Assembly: GCA_038241115.1 (NCBI GenBank)
Contig: JBBRGA010000165.1
Location: 1 to 7,153, forward strand
Length of the DNA stretch: 7,153 bases
Reading direction: 5' to 3'
Source: JANYJJ01 sp038241115
GTDB lineage: Bacteria > Pseudomonadota > Gammaproteobacteria > Burkholderiales > Burkholderiaceae_C
Both the position numbers and the translations under genes were made by a program. The notes beneath the pieces were generated by a model that made no database searches, was not told where the DNA came from, and worked only from the letters and a program-made list of their open reading frames with translations. This document shows positions 1-6,546 of the stretch, one piece after another. The stretch's first letter is position 1, and every line of letters begins with the position of its first letter.

Positions 1-270
1 GCGAGCACCGATCGCAACATCCTCGTCGTCAGCGAAAAAGCGCGCGTCACTGGAAAAGTCAAAGCCGGGCATGTGATCGTCAGCGGCGAGGTCACCGGCC
101 CGATACATTCCGACGAGTTGTTGGAAATGCAACCCAAAGCCCACGTGGTAGGCGATGTCCAGTACGAGTCTCTTGAAATGCATCGTGGTGCCACCATCGA
201 CGGCGAGTTGAAGCCGCTGAAAGCAGTTGAAAGACCATCGTTGAAACTGGCCGTTTCCAAAACGGCATGA
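1..270 (+). CDS. Bactofilin (polymer-forming cytoskeletal protein), 3' part
   Basis: The frame is open from the first base, so the gene begins before the window; 89 C-terminal residues are visible. They show the bactofilin (DUF583) pattern: short beta-helix turns with glycine and hydrophobic residues at regular intervals (VTGKVKAGHVIVSGEVTGPI, then AHVVGDVQYESLEM and GATIDGELK), followed by a short charged tail after about residue 75. Bactofilins polymerise without nucleotide into membrane-associated filaments that position cell-wall enzymes; family members are commonly 100-200 aa, so roughly half may be missing. The gene stops 52 bases before erpA in the same direction. An M23 peptidase gene lies nearby, and bactofilins work with M23 peptidases in other bacteria (CcmA and Csd1 in Helicobacter pylori), but a partnership here is inference. 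A 7-bp inverted repeat (250-256/260-266) overlaps the 3' end but lacks a T-run, so it is a poor terminator. The family call is fairly sure. Confidence 0.85.
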   Translation, partial: ASTDRNILVVSEKARVTGKVKAGHVIVSGEVTGPIHSDELLEMQPKAHVVGDVQYESLEMHRGATIDGELKPLKAVERPSLKLAVSKTA

Positions 271-311
271 TCTTTAAGAAGTTAAATTTGCAAACTGTGG
301 CCCACAAGCCC

Positions 312-317
312 AAGGAG
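312..317 (+). promoter_or_regulatory. Shine-Dalgarno site for erpA
   Basis: AAGGAG lies five bases before the ATG at 323. It is the clearest ribosome binding site in the window and fixes the erpA start at 323. It argues against the later in-frame ATG at 389, which has no such site. The His-rich N-terminal segment is therefore probably translated. Confidence 0.8.
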
Positions 318-322
318 TTGAC

Positions 323-724
323 ATGAATGCCGTTGCCCATACTCACACCGACTCACACTCACAATCGCACGTCGCACCCGTCGATGACATGCCGCCGGTG
401 CCGTTGATCTTCACCGACAGCGCGTCGTTGAAAGTCAAAGAACTGGTTGATGAAGAGGGCAATCCTGAGCTCAAACTGCGCGTCTTCGTGCAAGGGGGCG
501 GCTGCTCGGGTTTCCAATATGGCTTTACCTTCGACGAAATCGTCAACGAAGATGACACTCAAATGTCGAAAAACGGGGTCACCCTTCTGATCGACGCGAT
601 GAGCTTGCAATACCTGGCTGGTGCGGAGATCGACTACAAAGACGACCTACAGGGTGCCCAGTTCGTCATCAAAAATCCGAATGCGACAACGACCTGCGGC
701 TGCGGGTCGAGCTTTTCGACTTGA
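323..724 (+). CDS. erpA: Iron-sulfur cluster insertion protein ErpA
   Basis: This 133-aa protein is an A-type carrier (HesB/IscA/ErpA family) that receives Fe-S clusters from the assembly scaffold and passes them to apo-enzymes in the cytoplasm. The three cluster-binding cysteines are present: Cys61 in GGGCSGFQYGF, and Cys125 and Cys127 in the C-terminal TTCGCGSSF. The core from about residue 27 (PLIFTDSASLKVKELVDEEGNPELKLRVF...) has the usual length of about 107 residues and reads as ErpA rather than IscA. Residues 1-26 form an extension rich in His, Ser, Thr and Asp (His6, His8, His12, His16) with no counterpart in the family core. A strong Shine-Dalgarno site supports this start. The gene follows the bactofilin gene by 52 bases; cotranscription is possible, and no sigma70 promoter is obvious in the gap. 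Transcription ends at the hairpin at 748-775. I am very sure of the identity. Confidence 0.95.
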   Translation: MNAVAHTHTDSHSQSHVAPVDDMPPVPLIFTDSASLKVKELVDEEGNPELKLRVFVQGGGCSGFQYGFTFDEIVNEDDTQMSKNGVTLLIDAMSLQYLAGAEIDYKDDLQGAQFVIKNPNATTTCGCGSSFST

Positions 725-747
725 CTGTTCAGCCTCTCGCTAAAAAT

Positions 748-775
748 AAAAAAGTCGCTTTCGGGCGACTTTTTT
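748..775. terminator. Bidirectional Rho-independent terminator between erpA and anmK
   Basis: AAAAAAGTCGC (748-758) pairs perfectly with GCGACTTTTTT (765-775) around a six-base TTTCGG loop, giving an 11-bp stem. T-runs follow the GC core on the plus strand (770-775, then TTTT after one G) and, because of the A-run at 748-753, on the minus strand too. The element sits 24 bases after the erpA stop and 27 bases beyond the anmK stop on the other strand. It can end both convergent transcripts. Confidence 0.9.
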
Positions 776-802
776 GTTTTTACCACCCGTTCAGATGAGC
801 AA

Positions 803-1927
803 TCACGCAGGGTACAAAGCGCCCAGTGTCCGTGGCCCGGCCGCACCGGTGACTGAAGCCAGGTTGCCTGGCCGCCGTTGTGCGAAAGCTCGTGCTAGCC
901 ATGCAAACGCTGCCGCCTCGACTTGTTCTACGGGCAGGCCGCAACTCGCGCTGGTCACCACGCTTTGACTTGGCAGAAAGTGGACAAGCCGGGTCATCAA
1001 TTGCAAATTCAGAGCGCCGCCACCGCACACCACCACTCGCTGTGCACTGGGCGCAAAGTGCAGCACCTCTTTGGCGCAAGCCCACGCGGTCAGTTCGGTT
1101 AGCGTGGCTTGGATGTCCTGGGTCCGCGCGGTAACGGCCACTGGCAGGTGTTTCGCCAGCCACTGCTCGTTGAACAAATCCCGACCGGTGCTTTTGGGAG
1201 GCTTAGCTTGAAAATACGGCTCTGTTTGCAGGGCGCTCAACAGGCTTGCACAGACTAAGCCGCTGGCGGCCCAGGCTCCGTCGCGATCAAAAGGTGCGCC
1301 AGTGTGGGCTTGGCACCAATGATCCATCAGCGTATTGCCGGGGCCGCAGTCAAACCCCAGCGTGCTGCCGTCCCCATTCAGCACACTGAGGTTGCTTATG
1401 CCGCCGATGTTGATAACCGCGGTACAAACATCGTTCGGGGCGGCGTTGTGGCCAAACACGGCACGGTGGAAAGCCGGAACCAAAGGGGCGCCTTGTCCAC
1501 CGGCAGCAACATCGCGCGAGCGGAAGTCGGCAATCACGTCGATGCAGGTCAATTCGGCTAAAAGCGCCGCGTTGTTGATTTGAATTGTGTAACCGGTGCC
1601 GTCAAACTCGCGTGGCCGGTGTCGTACTGTCTGACCATGAGATCCGATCGCGACGACTCGGCTGGCTGGCACCGCGGCAAGCGACAGCAGATCGGCGACA
1701 ACTTCCGTGTAAAGGCGCGCCAACGCGTTCGCAGCCAGCGCCGCTCGGTGCAATTCGTTGTCGCCTGCGCTGTTCAGCGCCAACAGTTCTTGTTTTTCAA
1801 TTTCACTGAAGCTGCGGTGCGCGTGGGCGTGGACAGTGGGCACATCAGCTTCGTCGAAGCTGACCAAAACACCGTCTATGCCGTCGAGCGACGTGCCCGA
1901 CATCAAGCCTATGAAGAAATCCCGCAT
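803..1927 (-). CDS. anmK: Anhydro-N-acetylmuramic acid kinase
   Basis: AnmK hydrolyses the anhydro ring of 1,6-anhydro-MurNAc and phosphorylates the sugar, giving MurNAc-6-phosphate for cytoplasmic peptidoglycan recycling. From the ATG at 1927 the protein has 374 aa, close to the family's usual length of about 370. Motifs in order: GLMSGTSLDGID near the N-terminus (7-18, nucleotide binding), GSHGQT (95-100), DFRSRDVAAGGQGAPL (134-149), NIGGISNL (173-180), FDCGPGN (192-198, with Asp193 the expected catalytic base) and CGGGALN (301-307). These are the hallmarks of the ASKHA-fold AnmK family. A TTG two codons upstream (1931-1933) is an alternative start; neither has a clear Shine-Dalgarno site. 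I prefer the ATG because the family usually starts a few residues before the GLMSGTS motif. The gene lies 46 bases downstream of the M23 peptidase gene on the same strand, so the two are probably cotranscribed. It ends just before the shared terminator. No defect is seen. Confidence 0.95.
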   Translation of the reverse strand: MRDFFIGLMSGTSLDGIDGVLVSFDEADVPTVHAHAHRSFSEIEKQELLALNSAGDNELHRAALAANALARLYTEVVADLLSLAAVPASRVVAIGSHGQTVRHRPREFDGTGYTIQINNAALLAELTCIDVIADFRSRDVAAGGQGAPLVPAFHRAVFGHNAAPNDVCTAVINIGGISNLSVLNGDGSTLGFDCGPGNTLMDHWCQAHTGAPFDRDGAWAASGLVCASLLSALQTEPYFQAKPPKSTGRDLFNEQWLAKHLPVAVTARTQDIQATLTELTAWACAKEVLHFAPSAQRVVVCGGGALNLQLMTRLVHFLPSQSVVTSASCGLPVEQVEAAAFAWLARAFAQRRPGNLASVTGAAGPRTLGALYPA

Positions 1928-1973
1928 GAACAACTGCGCTTGTCTGGCTTTGCTGTCGCGCCAGCGGCTCGCC

Positions 1974-3470
1974 CTACTCGGCGTAGCTGGATGAGGCGGT
2001 GGTTGCGGCCATTGATTCGGCTGCGGTCAGCTGCGCTTTCACAGTCATTGCCATTTGCGCAAAACGCGCTCTTGCTGCTGGAGAGACCGCGATGGTCTCT
2101 GACGACTTGGCGATCTCGGCCGGGTCGACTTGTACGCCCGCCATTTTGAATTCGAAGTGCAAATGAGGCCCGGTGGCCCAGCCCGTCGCGCCGACTGCGC
2201 CAATCACCGCACCCTGGTCAACACGCTGACCCTGGCGAACATGGATGCGGCTGAGGTGCGCATACAAAGTAGACCGATCGCGCGAATGCCTGATTTCCAC
2301 GACGTTGCCGTAACCTCTTTGGACTCCCGCAAAATCCACCGTGCCGTCGCCTACGCTGCGTACGTCGGTGCCCATCGGCGCCCCAAAATCGACGCCTTTG
2401 TGTTGCTTCCAAGTGTTCAGGATGGGATGCATCCGCATCGCGAATCCTGAGGTCATTCGCGAGAATTCCATTGGGCTTGACAGAAAAGAGCGAATTTTGC
2501 TCAAACCGGCCAAGTCAAAGTAGGCACCTTTGCCGCTGACCGTGTCTTTGAACCACACAGCCGAATACGACTTGCCGTTGCTGACGAATTCAGCTGCCAG
2601 AACTTTGCCTGACGACTTACCCCAGGTAACGGGCTCACCGTCCGCCATCAAAGCCTCGTAGACAACGCTGAAGGTATCACCGCGGCGCAACTCGCGTCGA
2701 AAGTCAATGTCGTTGGCGAAAATTTCAGCCATTTGCACTGCGACGGGATCAGGAATGCGTGAGGCGTCCGTGGCAGCGAAAAGTGAATTTCGAATCGTGC
2801 CACTGCCCAAGCGCACTTGTGCAGCCAATGGCGCAGTTTCAATACCCGCAACCCACTGTCCGTTTTCTTTGGACACGGTGAGCCGCGTGAAATGGGTGCC
2901 GCGCAGATCGACGCTTTCGGCGGGGTAGCGCGCGGTGAGCTCTTCCAATTTCCCCGATGCGCCGGTGCTCACTCGCACCATCTTGCCGCCTTGGCCGCTC
3001 AGCAGCAGCTTGGCAACCCGGTCGGTGCGCAAAAACGCAGCCGCGCTGGCGTCGTTCACATTCAGGCGGCGAAACAGACTGTTGACGTTGTCGTTGCTCC
3101 GGGTGATGTCGCTGCGGTACAACGCAATGTCATGAGAAGCCAAGGCCTCAAGCTGTGCCTCTAGTCCAATCGGCGCCACGGACTGCGTCACCAAGCGCTG
3201 CGTTGGCGACGCATCATCCAACGCCAACGGTGCCAAGCCGAACGCAGTAGCTGCAAAACCTGCCAATGCGACCACCACTGCAGCGGAGACGCTGCGAGGA
3301 TGGGCGGTCAGAAATTGGCCAGCTCGCCGTGAGGCGGCATGCAAACCAGCGTCAATGGAGGCTAAAGAGGTCAAAGTTCGAGGTGAGCTTGTGCTCAATT
3401 GACAAGCCCACGTCAAACTGCGGCGTGGGCTTGGTTGATTCAAAAGGTGCAGGTCGTCGCCTAAACTCAT
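1974..3470 (-). CDS. Membrane-anchored M23 family zinc metallopeptidase (MepM/Csd3-like)
   Basis: This is a predicted peptidoglycan DD-endopeptidase of 498 aa that would cut peptide cross-links in the periplasm. A single hydrophobic segment (about 61-84) follows a basic stretch and should anchor it to the inner membrane. Residues of about 100-340 form the regulatory region; 239-310 (IPDPVAVQMAEIFANDI, then RRGDTFSVVYE) resembles the Csd3/MepM second domain. The catalytic M23 (LytM) domain spans about 335-450 with a full metal site: His357 and Asp361 in HKGVDFG, His405 in LYAHL, and His436 and His438 in GPHLHFEF, so the enzyme should be active. An Ala/Ser-rich tail follows (453-498). The ATG at 3470 has no clear Shine-Dalgarno site, and the first 35 or so residues look poorly constrained, so a start further in is possible. 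The gene is upstream of anmK and divergent from tyrS. The family is certain; the exact bond cut is inferred. Confidence 0.92.
   Translation of the reverse strand: MSLGDDLHLLNQPSPRRSLTWACQLSTSSPRTLTSLASIDAGLHAASRRAGQFLTAHPRSVSAAVVVALAGFAATAFGLAPLALDDASPTQRLVTQSVAPIGLEAQLEALASHDIALYRSDITRSNDNVNSLFRRLNVNDASAAAFLRTDRVAKLLLSGQGGKMVRVSTGASGKLEELTARYPAESVDLRGTHFTRLTVSKENGQWVAGIETAPLAAQVRLGSGTIRNSLFAATDASRIPDPVAVQMAEIFANDIDFRRELRRGDTFSVVYEALMADGEPVTWGKSSGKVLAAEFVSNGKSYSAVWFKDTVSGKGAYFDLAGLSKIRSFLSSPMEFSRMTSGFAMRMHPILNTWKQHKGVDFGAPMGTDVRSVGDGTVDFAGVQRGYGNVVEIRHSRDRSTLYAHLSRIHVRQGQRVDQGAVIGAVGATGWATGPHLHFEFKMAGVQVDPAEIAKSSETIAVSPAARARFAQMAMTVKAQLTAAESMAATTASSSYAE
3403..3433. repeat. 10-bp perfect inverted repeat at the 5' end of the M23 gene
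   Basis: CAAGCCCACG (3403-3412) and CGTGGGCTTG (3424-3433) can form a 10-bp stem with an 11-base loop. It falls within codons 13-23 of the M23 peptidase frame if translation begins at 3470. Neither side has a T-run, so it is not a terminator. It could be a hairpin in the early mRNA or part of an untranslated leader if the true start lies downstream. Confidence 0.6.
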
Positions 3471-3540
3471 TCGTTAGGACGCTAGACCCGAGTGCTGCCG
3501 TCAGATTGCTCCAACGCCGTGCGCTTGGAAAAGAGCGTTG

Positions 3541-3546
3541 ATTATA
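3541..3546 (-). promoter_or_regulatory. Candidate -10 box for the M23-anmK operon
   Basis: The minus strand reads TATAAT here, a perfect sigma70 -10 match, about 70 bases before the M23 ATG at 3470. No convincing -35 lies 16-18 bases upstream (the minus strand reads around GAACCT), so the promoter is only tentative. It sits in the 213-base gap between the divergent M23 and tyrS genes. I found no clear promoter for tyrS in that gap. Confidence 0.35.
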
Positions 3547-3683
3547 TCGACCGTTCAGTGCGCAGGTTCGACCAAATTGAAGGCAAATGTAGCTTCACTT
3601 TGGTGTCGCTCGGGCAAGTCGCCGACCGGGGAAGCCGGACTTTCAACCGAGATTTAGCCGCGGTACTTTGTGCCTCTTTCCTC

Positions 3684-4919
3684 ATGACATCTGTTCTTTC
3701 TTCCGCTTCGCATCCCATCACCGATCGCGTGTTGCACGCCATGGCCGTGACGCAGCGCGGCTGCGACGAGCTGCTGCCCGCGGCCGATTGGCTGGTCAAG
3801 CTCGCGCGTTCTGAGGCCACGGGAGTGCCGCTGCGTATCAAACTGGGCCTTGACCCCACTGCGCCGGACATCCACATCGGCCACACCGTGGTGCTCAACA
3901 AAATGCGTCAGTTGCAAGATCTGGGTCACACAGTGATTTTCTTGATCGGCGACTTCACCTCCATGATCGGTGACCCTTCGGGTCGCAACAACACACGCCC
4001 GCCGCTCACCCGAGAGCAAATTGAGGCCAATGCGCAAACTTATTACAAACAGGCCAGCTTGGTGCTCGACCCCCAAAAAACCGAAATTCGGTACAACTCC
4101 GAATGGAGCGACCCGTTGGGCGCGCGCGGCATGATTCAACTCGCGAGTCGCTACACCGTGGCCCGCATGATGGAGCGCAACGACTTCCACGACCGTTTCA
4201 AGGCGGGCACGCCCATCAGCGTTCATGAGTTTTTGTACCCACTTATGCAAGGTTATGACTCGGTTGCCTTGAAAAGTGACTTGGAGCTGGGCGGCACCGA
4301 TCAAAAATTCAACCTGCTGGTGGGCCGCACGCTTCAAGGTGAGTATGGCCAAGAGCCGCAATGCATCTTGACCATGCCGCTACTGGAAGGTTTGGACGGC
4401 GTCGAAAAAATGTCCAAGAGCAAGGGTAATTTCATTGCGCTCACCGACGCGCCCAACGACATGTTCGCCAAGCTGTTGTCCATCAGCGACACCATGATGT
4501 GGCGTTACTTCACGCTGCTCAGTTTTCGCGCTGACAGCGAAATTGCCGCTTTCAAAGCCGACATCGTCGCGGGAAGAAACCCGAAAGAAGTCAAAGTGCT
4601 GTTGGCCAAAGAAATCACGTCGCGATTTCATAGCGTTGCGTTGGCTGAAGCCGCCGAGTCTGATTTCAACCACCGCGCCCAAGGCGGTGTGCCCGACGTG
4701 ATTGATGAGGTCAGCATTACTGGCGCGCCGATGGGCATAGGGCAGTTGCTGAAAGCTGCCAATTTGGCTTCGTCCACCGGAGAAGCGCTGCGTTTGGTCG
4801 ATGGCAACGGCGTGCGAGTAGACGGTTCGGTGGTGCAAGACCGGGGCTTGAAATTGGCGGCGGGCAGTTTTGTTCTGCAAGTAGGAAAGCGTAAATTTGC
4901 GCGTGTCACTCTTTCATGA
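3684..4919 (+). CDS. tyrS: Tyrosyl-tRNA synthetase (KMSKS type)
   Basis: TyrRS is a class I aminoacyl-tRNA synthetase that activates tyrosine with ATP and charges tRNA-Tyr in the cytoplasm. The 411-aa protein carries a canonical HIGH at 64-67 (DIHIGHTVV), GDFTSMIGDPSGR for the active site (about 89-101), YPLMQGYDS (185-192), GGTDQKFN (203-210) and KMSKS (242-246). A C-terminal S4 RNA-binding domain runs from about 350 to 411. HIGH and KMSKS set it apart from the E. coli type of TyrRS, which has KFGKT, and fit the TyrRS usual in many betaproteobacteria. The frame stays open upstream to 3492, but that stretch does not look like TyrRS, and the ATG at 3684 gives the family's normal length of about 410 aa. 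No Shine-Dalgarno site precedes it. It is the first gene of an apparent operon with a CDF transporter (29-base gap) and dtd. I am very sure of the identity. Confidence 0.97.
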   Translation: MTSVLSSASHPITDRVLHAMAVTQRGCDELLPAADWLVKLARSEATGVPLRIKLGLDPTAPDIHIGHTVVLNKMRQLQDLGHTVIFLIGDFTSMIGDPSGRNNTRPPLTREQIEANAQTYYKQASLVLDPQKTEIRYNSEWSDPLGARGMIQLASRYTVARMMERNDFHDRFKAGTPISVHEFLYPLMQGYDSVALKSDLELGGTDQKFNLLVGRTLQGEYGQEPQCILTMPLLEGLDGVEKMSKSKGNFIALTDAPNDMFAKLLSISDTMMWRYFTLLSFRADSEIAAFKADIVAGRNPKEVKVLLAKEITSRFHSVALAEAAESDFNHRAQGGVPDVIDEVSITGAPMGIGQLLKAANLASSTGEALRLVDGNGVRVDGSVVQDRGLKLAAGSFVLQVGKRKFARVTLS

Positions 4920-4948
4920 ACCCGCGGTTTGAGGCGAGCTAATTCAGC

Positions 4949-5857
4949 ATGTTCAGTAATTTGTCAGTTCAGGCATTTTTGAAGCTGTCGGTCGCGGCCG
5001 CGCTGGCCACCATCGCTCTCAAAACAGCGGCGTGGTGGGTCACCGGTTCTGTAGGCTTGCTGTCGGATGCGATGGAATCTTTTGTCAATTTGGCTGCTGC
5101 TGTTTTTGCGCTTGCTATGGTGAGCATTGCCCAAGCCCCGGCTGACGACGATCACCCTTATGGCCACAACAAGGCTGAGTACTTTTCCAGCGGCTTTGAA
5201 GGCTTGCTGATCTTGGGCGCGGCGCTGGCGATCATCTACACCGCTGTGGTGCGCTGGCAGACGCCGCAACCGTTGGAGCAGTTGGGTTGGGGCGTGACGC
5301 TCTCGGTGCTTAGCTCGGTCATCAACGGCGCTCTGGCAGTTGGCATGATGCGCGCTGCCAAAAGGCATGAATCGGTGGTGCTGGACGCCGATGCGCGGCA
5401 CTTGATGACCGATGTGTGGACGACGGTCGGCGTCGCTGGCGGTATCTTGCTGGTGCCGCTCACAGGCTGGTTGTGGCTGGACCCGCTATTGGCAATCCTG
5501 GTGGCGTTGAACATATTGCGCGAGGCCTTCAACCTGGTGCGTCGTTCTGTGGACGGCTTGATGGACCGAGCCCTCAACGACGAGGAGCGCAGCAGCATCA
5601 CCGACACTTTGAAGTTGCTCGGCACAGCCGACGTTCAGTTCGATCACCTGCGCACTCGCCGTGCTGCGGGTGCCAAGTTTTGTCAACTGCACATGCATGT
5701 TCCCTCGGCCTGGACATTGGGCCGCGCCGCAGCCCAGCGCGCCGAAGCCGAGCGATGCTTGATGGCCGCAGTGCGAAATCTGCGCGTGACAATTGAGTTG
5801 CTTCCTACGGGGCAAGAACCGGTCGGGCTTTTGGCATCAGAGCAACGCGCCATCTGA
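4949..5857 (+). CDS. Cation diffusion facilitator (CDF) family metal transporter
   Basis: This 302-aa protein belongs to the CDF family (FieF/YiiP-like), inner-membrane antiporters that usually export divalent metals such as zinc, iron or manganese in exchange for protons. It has about six hydrophobic helices in residues 10-200, then a cytoplasmic ferredoxin-like domain (about 208-290) with FDHLRTRRAAGAKF and QLHMHVP. The loop after TM2 has DDDHPYGHNKAEYFSSGFEG (66-85), a strong CDF signature that includes the second metal site (Asp68, His69, His73). TM5 has the expected HxxxD (His151, Asp155). TM2 reads LLSDAMESFVNL (37-48), so Glu43 and Asn47 stand where FieF has Asp and Asp and ZitB has His and Asp. 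I cannot predict the metal. The ATG at 4949 has only a distant GAGG (4931-4934) as a ribosome site. It lies 29 bases after tyrS and 4 bases before dtd, so it is probably translated from the same mRNA. Confidence 0.92.
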   Translation: MFSNLSVQAFLKLSVAAALATIALKTAAWWVTGSVGLLSDAMESFVNLAAAVFALAMVSIAQAPADDDHPYGHNKAEYFSSGFEGLLILGAALAIIYTAVVRWQTPQPLEQLGWGVTLSVLSSVINGALAVGMMRAAKRHESVVLDADARHLMTDVWTTVGVAGGILLVPLTGWLWLDPLLAILVALNILREAFNLVRRSVDGLMDRALNDEERSSITDTLKLLGTADVQFDHLRTRRAAGAKFCQLHMHVPSAWTLGRAAAQRAEAERCLMAAVRNLRVTIELLPTGQEPVGLLASEQRAI

Positions 5858-5861
5858 TGCC

Positions 5862-6305
5862 ATGCTCGCGCTGATCCAAAGAGTCATGCAGGCTGAGGTC
5901 GAAGTGGCGGGTGTCCCGATCGGCCGCATCGACAAAGGGCTGCTGGTTTTTGTGTGTGCGCAGCCCGCTGACACCGAAGCGATGGCCGATAAATTGGTCA
6001 GCAAATTGCTGAAGCTGCGAGTCTTCAGCGATGCGAATGGCAAGATGAATTTGAACCTTGCCGACGTCGGCGGTGGGTTACTTATCGTCAGCCAGTTCAC
6101 GCTGGCCGCCGACGTGTCCGGGGGTAATCGGCCGAGTTTTACAGGCGCTGCGAACGCTGAATTAGGTCTTCGCGTGTACGAGCGAGTGGTTTTCACCGCG
6201 AGGGCATTGCACCCGCAGGTCGCGTGCGGCGCATTTGGTGCCGACATGCAAGTTCGATCGGTCAACGACGGGCCGGTGACGATACCGATCACATTGCGCG
6301 CCTGA
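5862..6305 (+). CDS. dtd: D-aminoacyl-tRNA deacylase
   Basis: Dtd hydrolyses D-aminoacyl-tRNAs, chiefly D-Tyr-tRNA, and also clears glycine mischarged onto tRNA-Ala, so it prevents D-residues entering translation. The protein has 147 aa, the normal length of about 145. It starts with MLALIQRVMQAEVEV, close to the family's usual opening, has VFSDANGKMNLN (54-65), and carries both active-site motifs: SQFTLAAD (77-84, with Ser77, Gln78 and Thr80) and NDGPVT (135-140, whose Gly-Pro forms the chiral filter). The ATG is four bases after the CDF stop, with no obvious Shine-Dalgarno site of its own, which suggests translational coupling. An in-frame start further upstream would only overlap the CDF gene. 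Its place downstream of tyrS makes sense because TyrRS is a main source of D-Tyr-tRNA. I am very sure of the identity. Confidence 0.96.
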   Translation: MLALIQRVMQAEVEVAGVPIGRIDKGLLVFVCAQPADTEAMADKLVSKLLKLRVFSDANGKMNLNLADVGGGLLIVSQFTLAADVSGGNRPSFTGAANAELGLRVYERVVFTARALHPQVACGAFGADMQVRSVNDGPVTIPITLRA

Positions 6306-6546
6306 TTTCGAAAACAAACCAACCAACAGGCTTGGCGATCTGTGAAGTTTTTGTCACTCTGCAAAAATTTGAAAACAAGTGTCAACGCTTCACAAAGTCG
6401 CTGCGTTACTCAGACACGTCAGCGGGTGGGGAAACTGGTTAGGGACACGGTTTCATGCACAGCGCGGACTTATGTGCTGACTCAAACCCCCGAGGCAGGC
6501 ATCAAATCATCTTGTTGTTGATCCCGAATTTTTTGAAAGTCACACC
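6306..6546 (+). other. Non-coding stretch between dtd and the small exported-protein gene
   Basis: No convincing gene lies in these 241 bases, which are more AT-rich than the genes around them. An imperfect stem can form from GTGTCAACGC (6379-6388) with GCGTT (6403-6407) and GACAC (6413-6417), interrupted by a five-base bulge. A 5-bp repeat, GCACA/TGTGC (6457-6461/6473-6477), lies further on. No strong terminator follows dtd and no full sigma70 promoter is evident. The stretch must presumably hold the promoter and leader of the small gene at 6547. Confidence 0.4.

Noticed and set aside
250..266. GCCGTTT/AAACGGC inverted repeat at the end of the bactofilin gene as a terminator
   Set aside because: The stem is 7 bp with a three-base loop and lies in coding sequence. 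No T-run follows, so it would not terminate well.
296..306. Near-palindrome TGTGGCCCACA before erpA as an operator
   Set aside because: It is short and matches no regulator site I know (it does not resemble an IscR or Fur box). Such short palindromes occur by chance.
1580..2149. Open frame of 189 codons on the plus strand, antisense to anmK and the end of the M23 gene
   Set aside because: It crosses two well-supported genes on the other strand, and its product is Arg-rich without recognisable features.
3399..3404. TTGACA on the plus strand as a -35 box for tyrS
   Set aside because: No -10-like hexamer lies 16-18 bases downstream, and it falls inside the M23 coding start.
3492..3683. N-terminal extension of tyrS from the far upstream start
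   Set aside because: These 64 codons do not resemble TyrRS, and the ATG at 3684 gives the normal length. The stretch also covers the likely promoter region.
3654..4361. Open frame of 235 codons on the minus strand, antisense to tyrS
   Set aside because: It mirrors the codon structure of a certain tyrS gene, and its translation is rich in His, Arg and Gln with no domain or ribosome site. It is a shadow.
6224..6442. Plus-strand frame of 72 codons overlapping the end of dtd
   Set aside because: It begins inside dtd out of frame, has no ribosome site and a product of random-looking composition.
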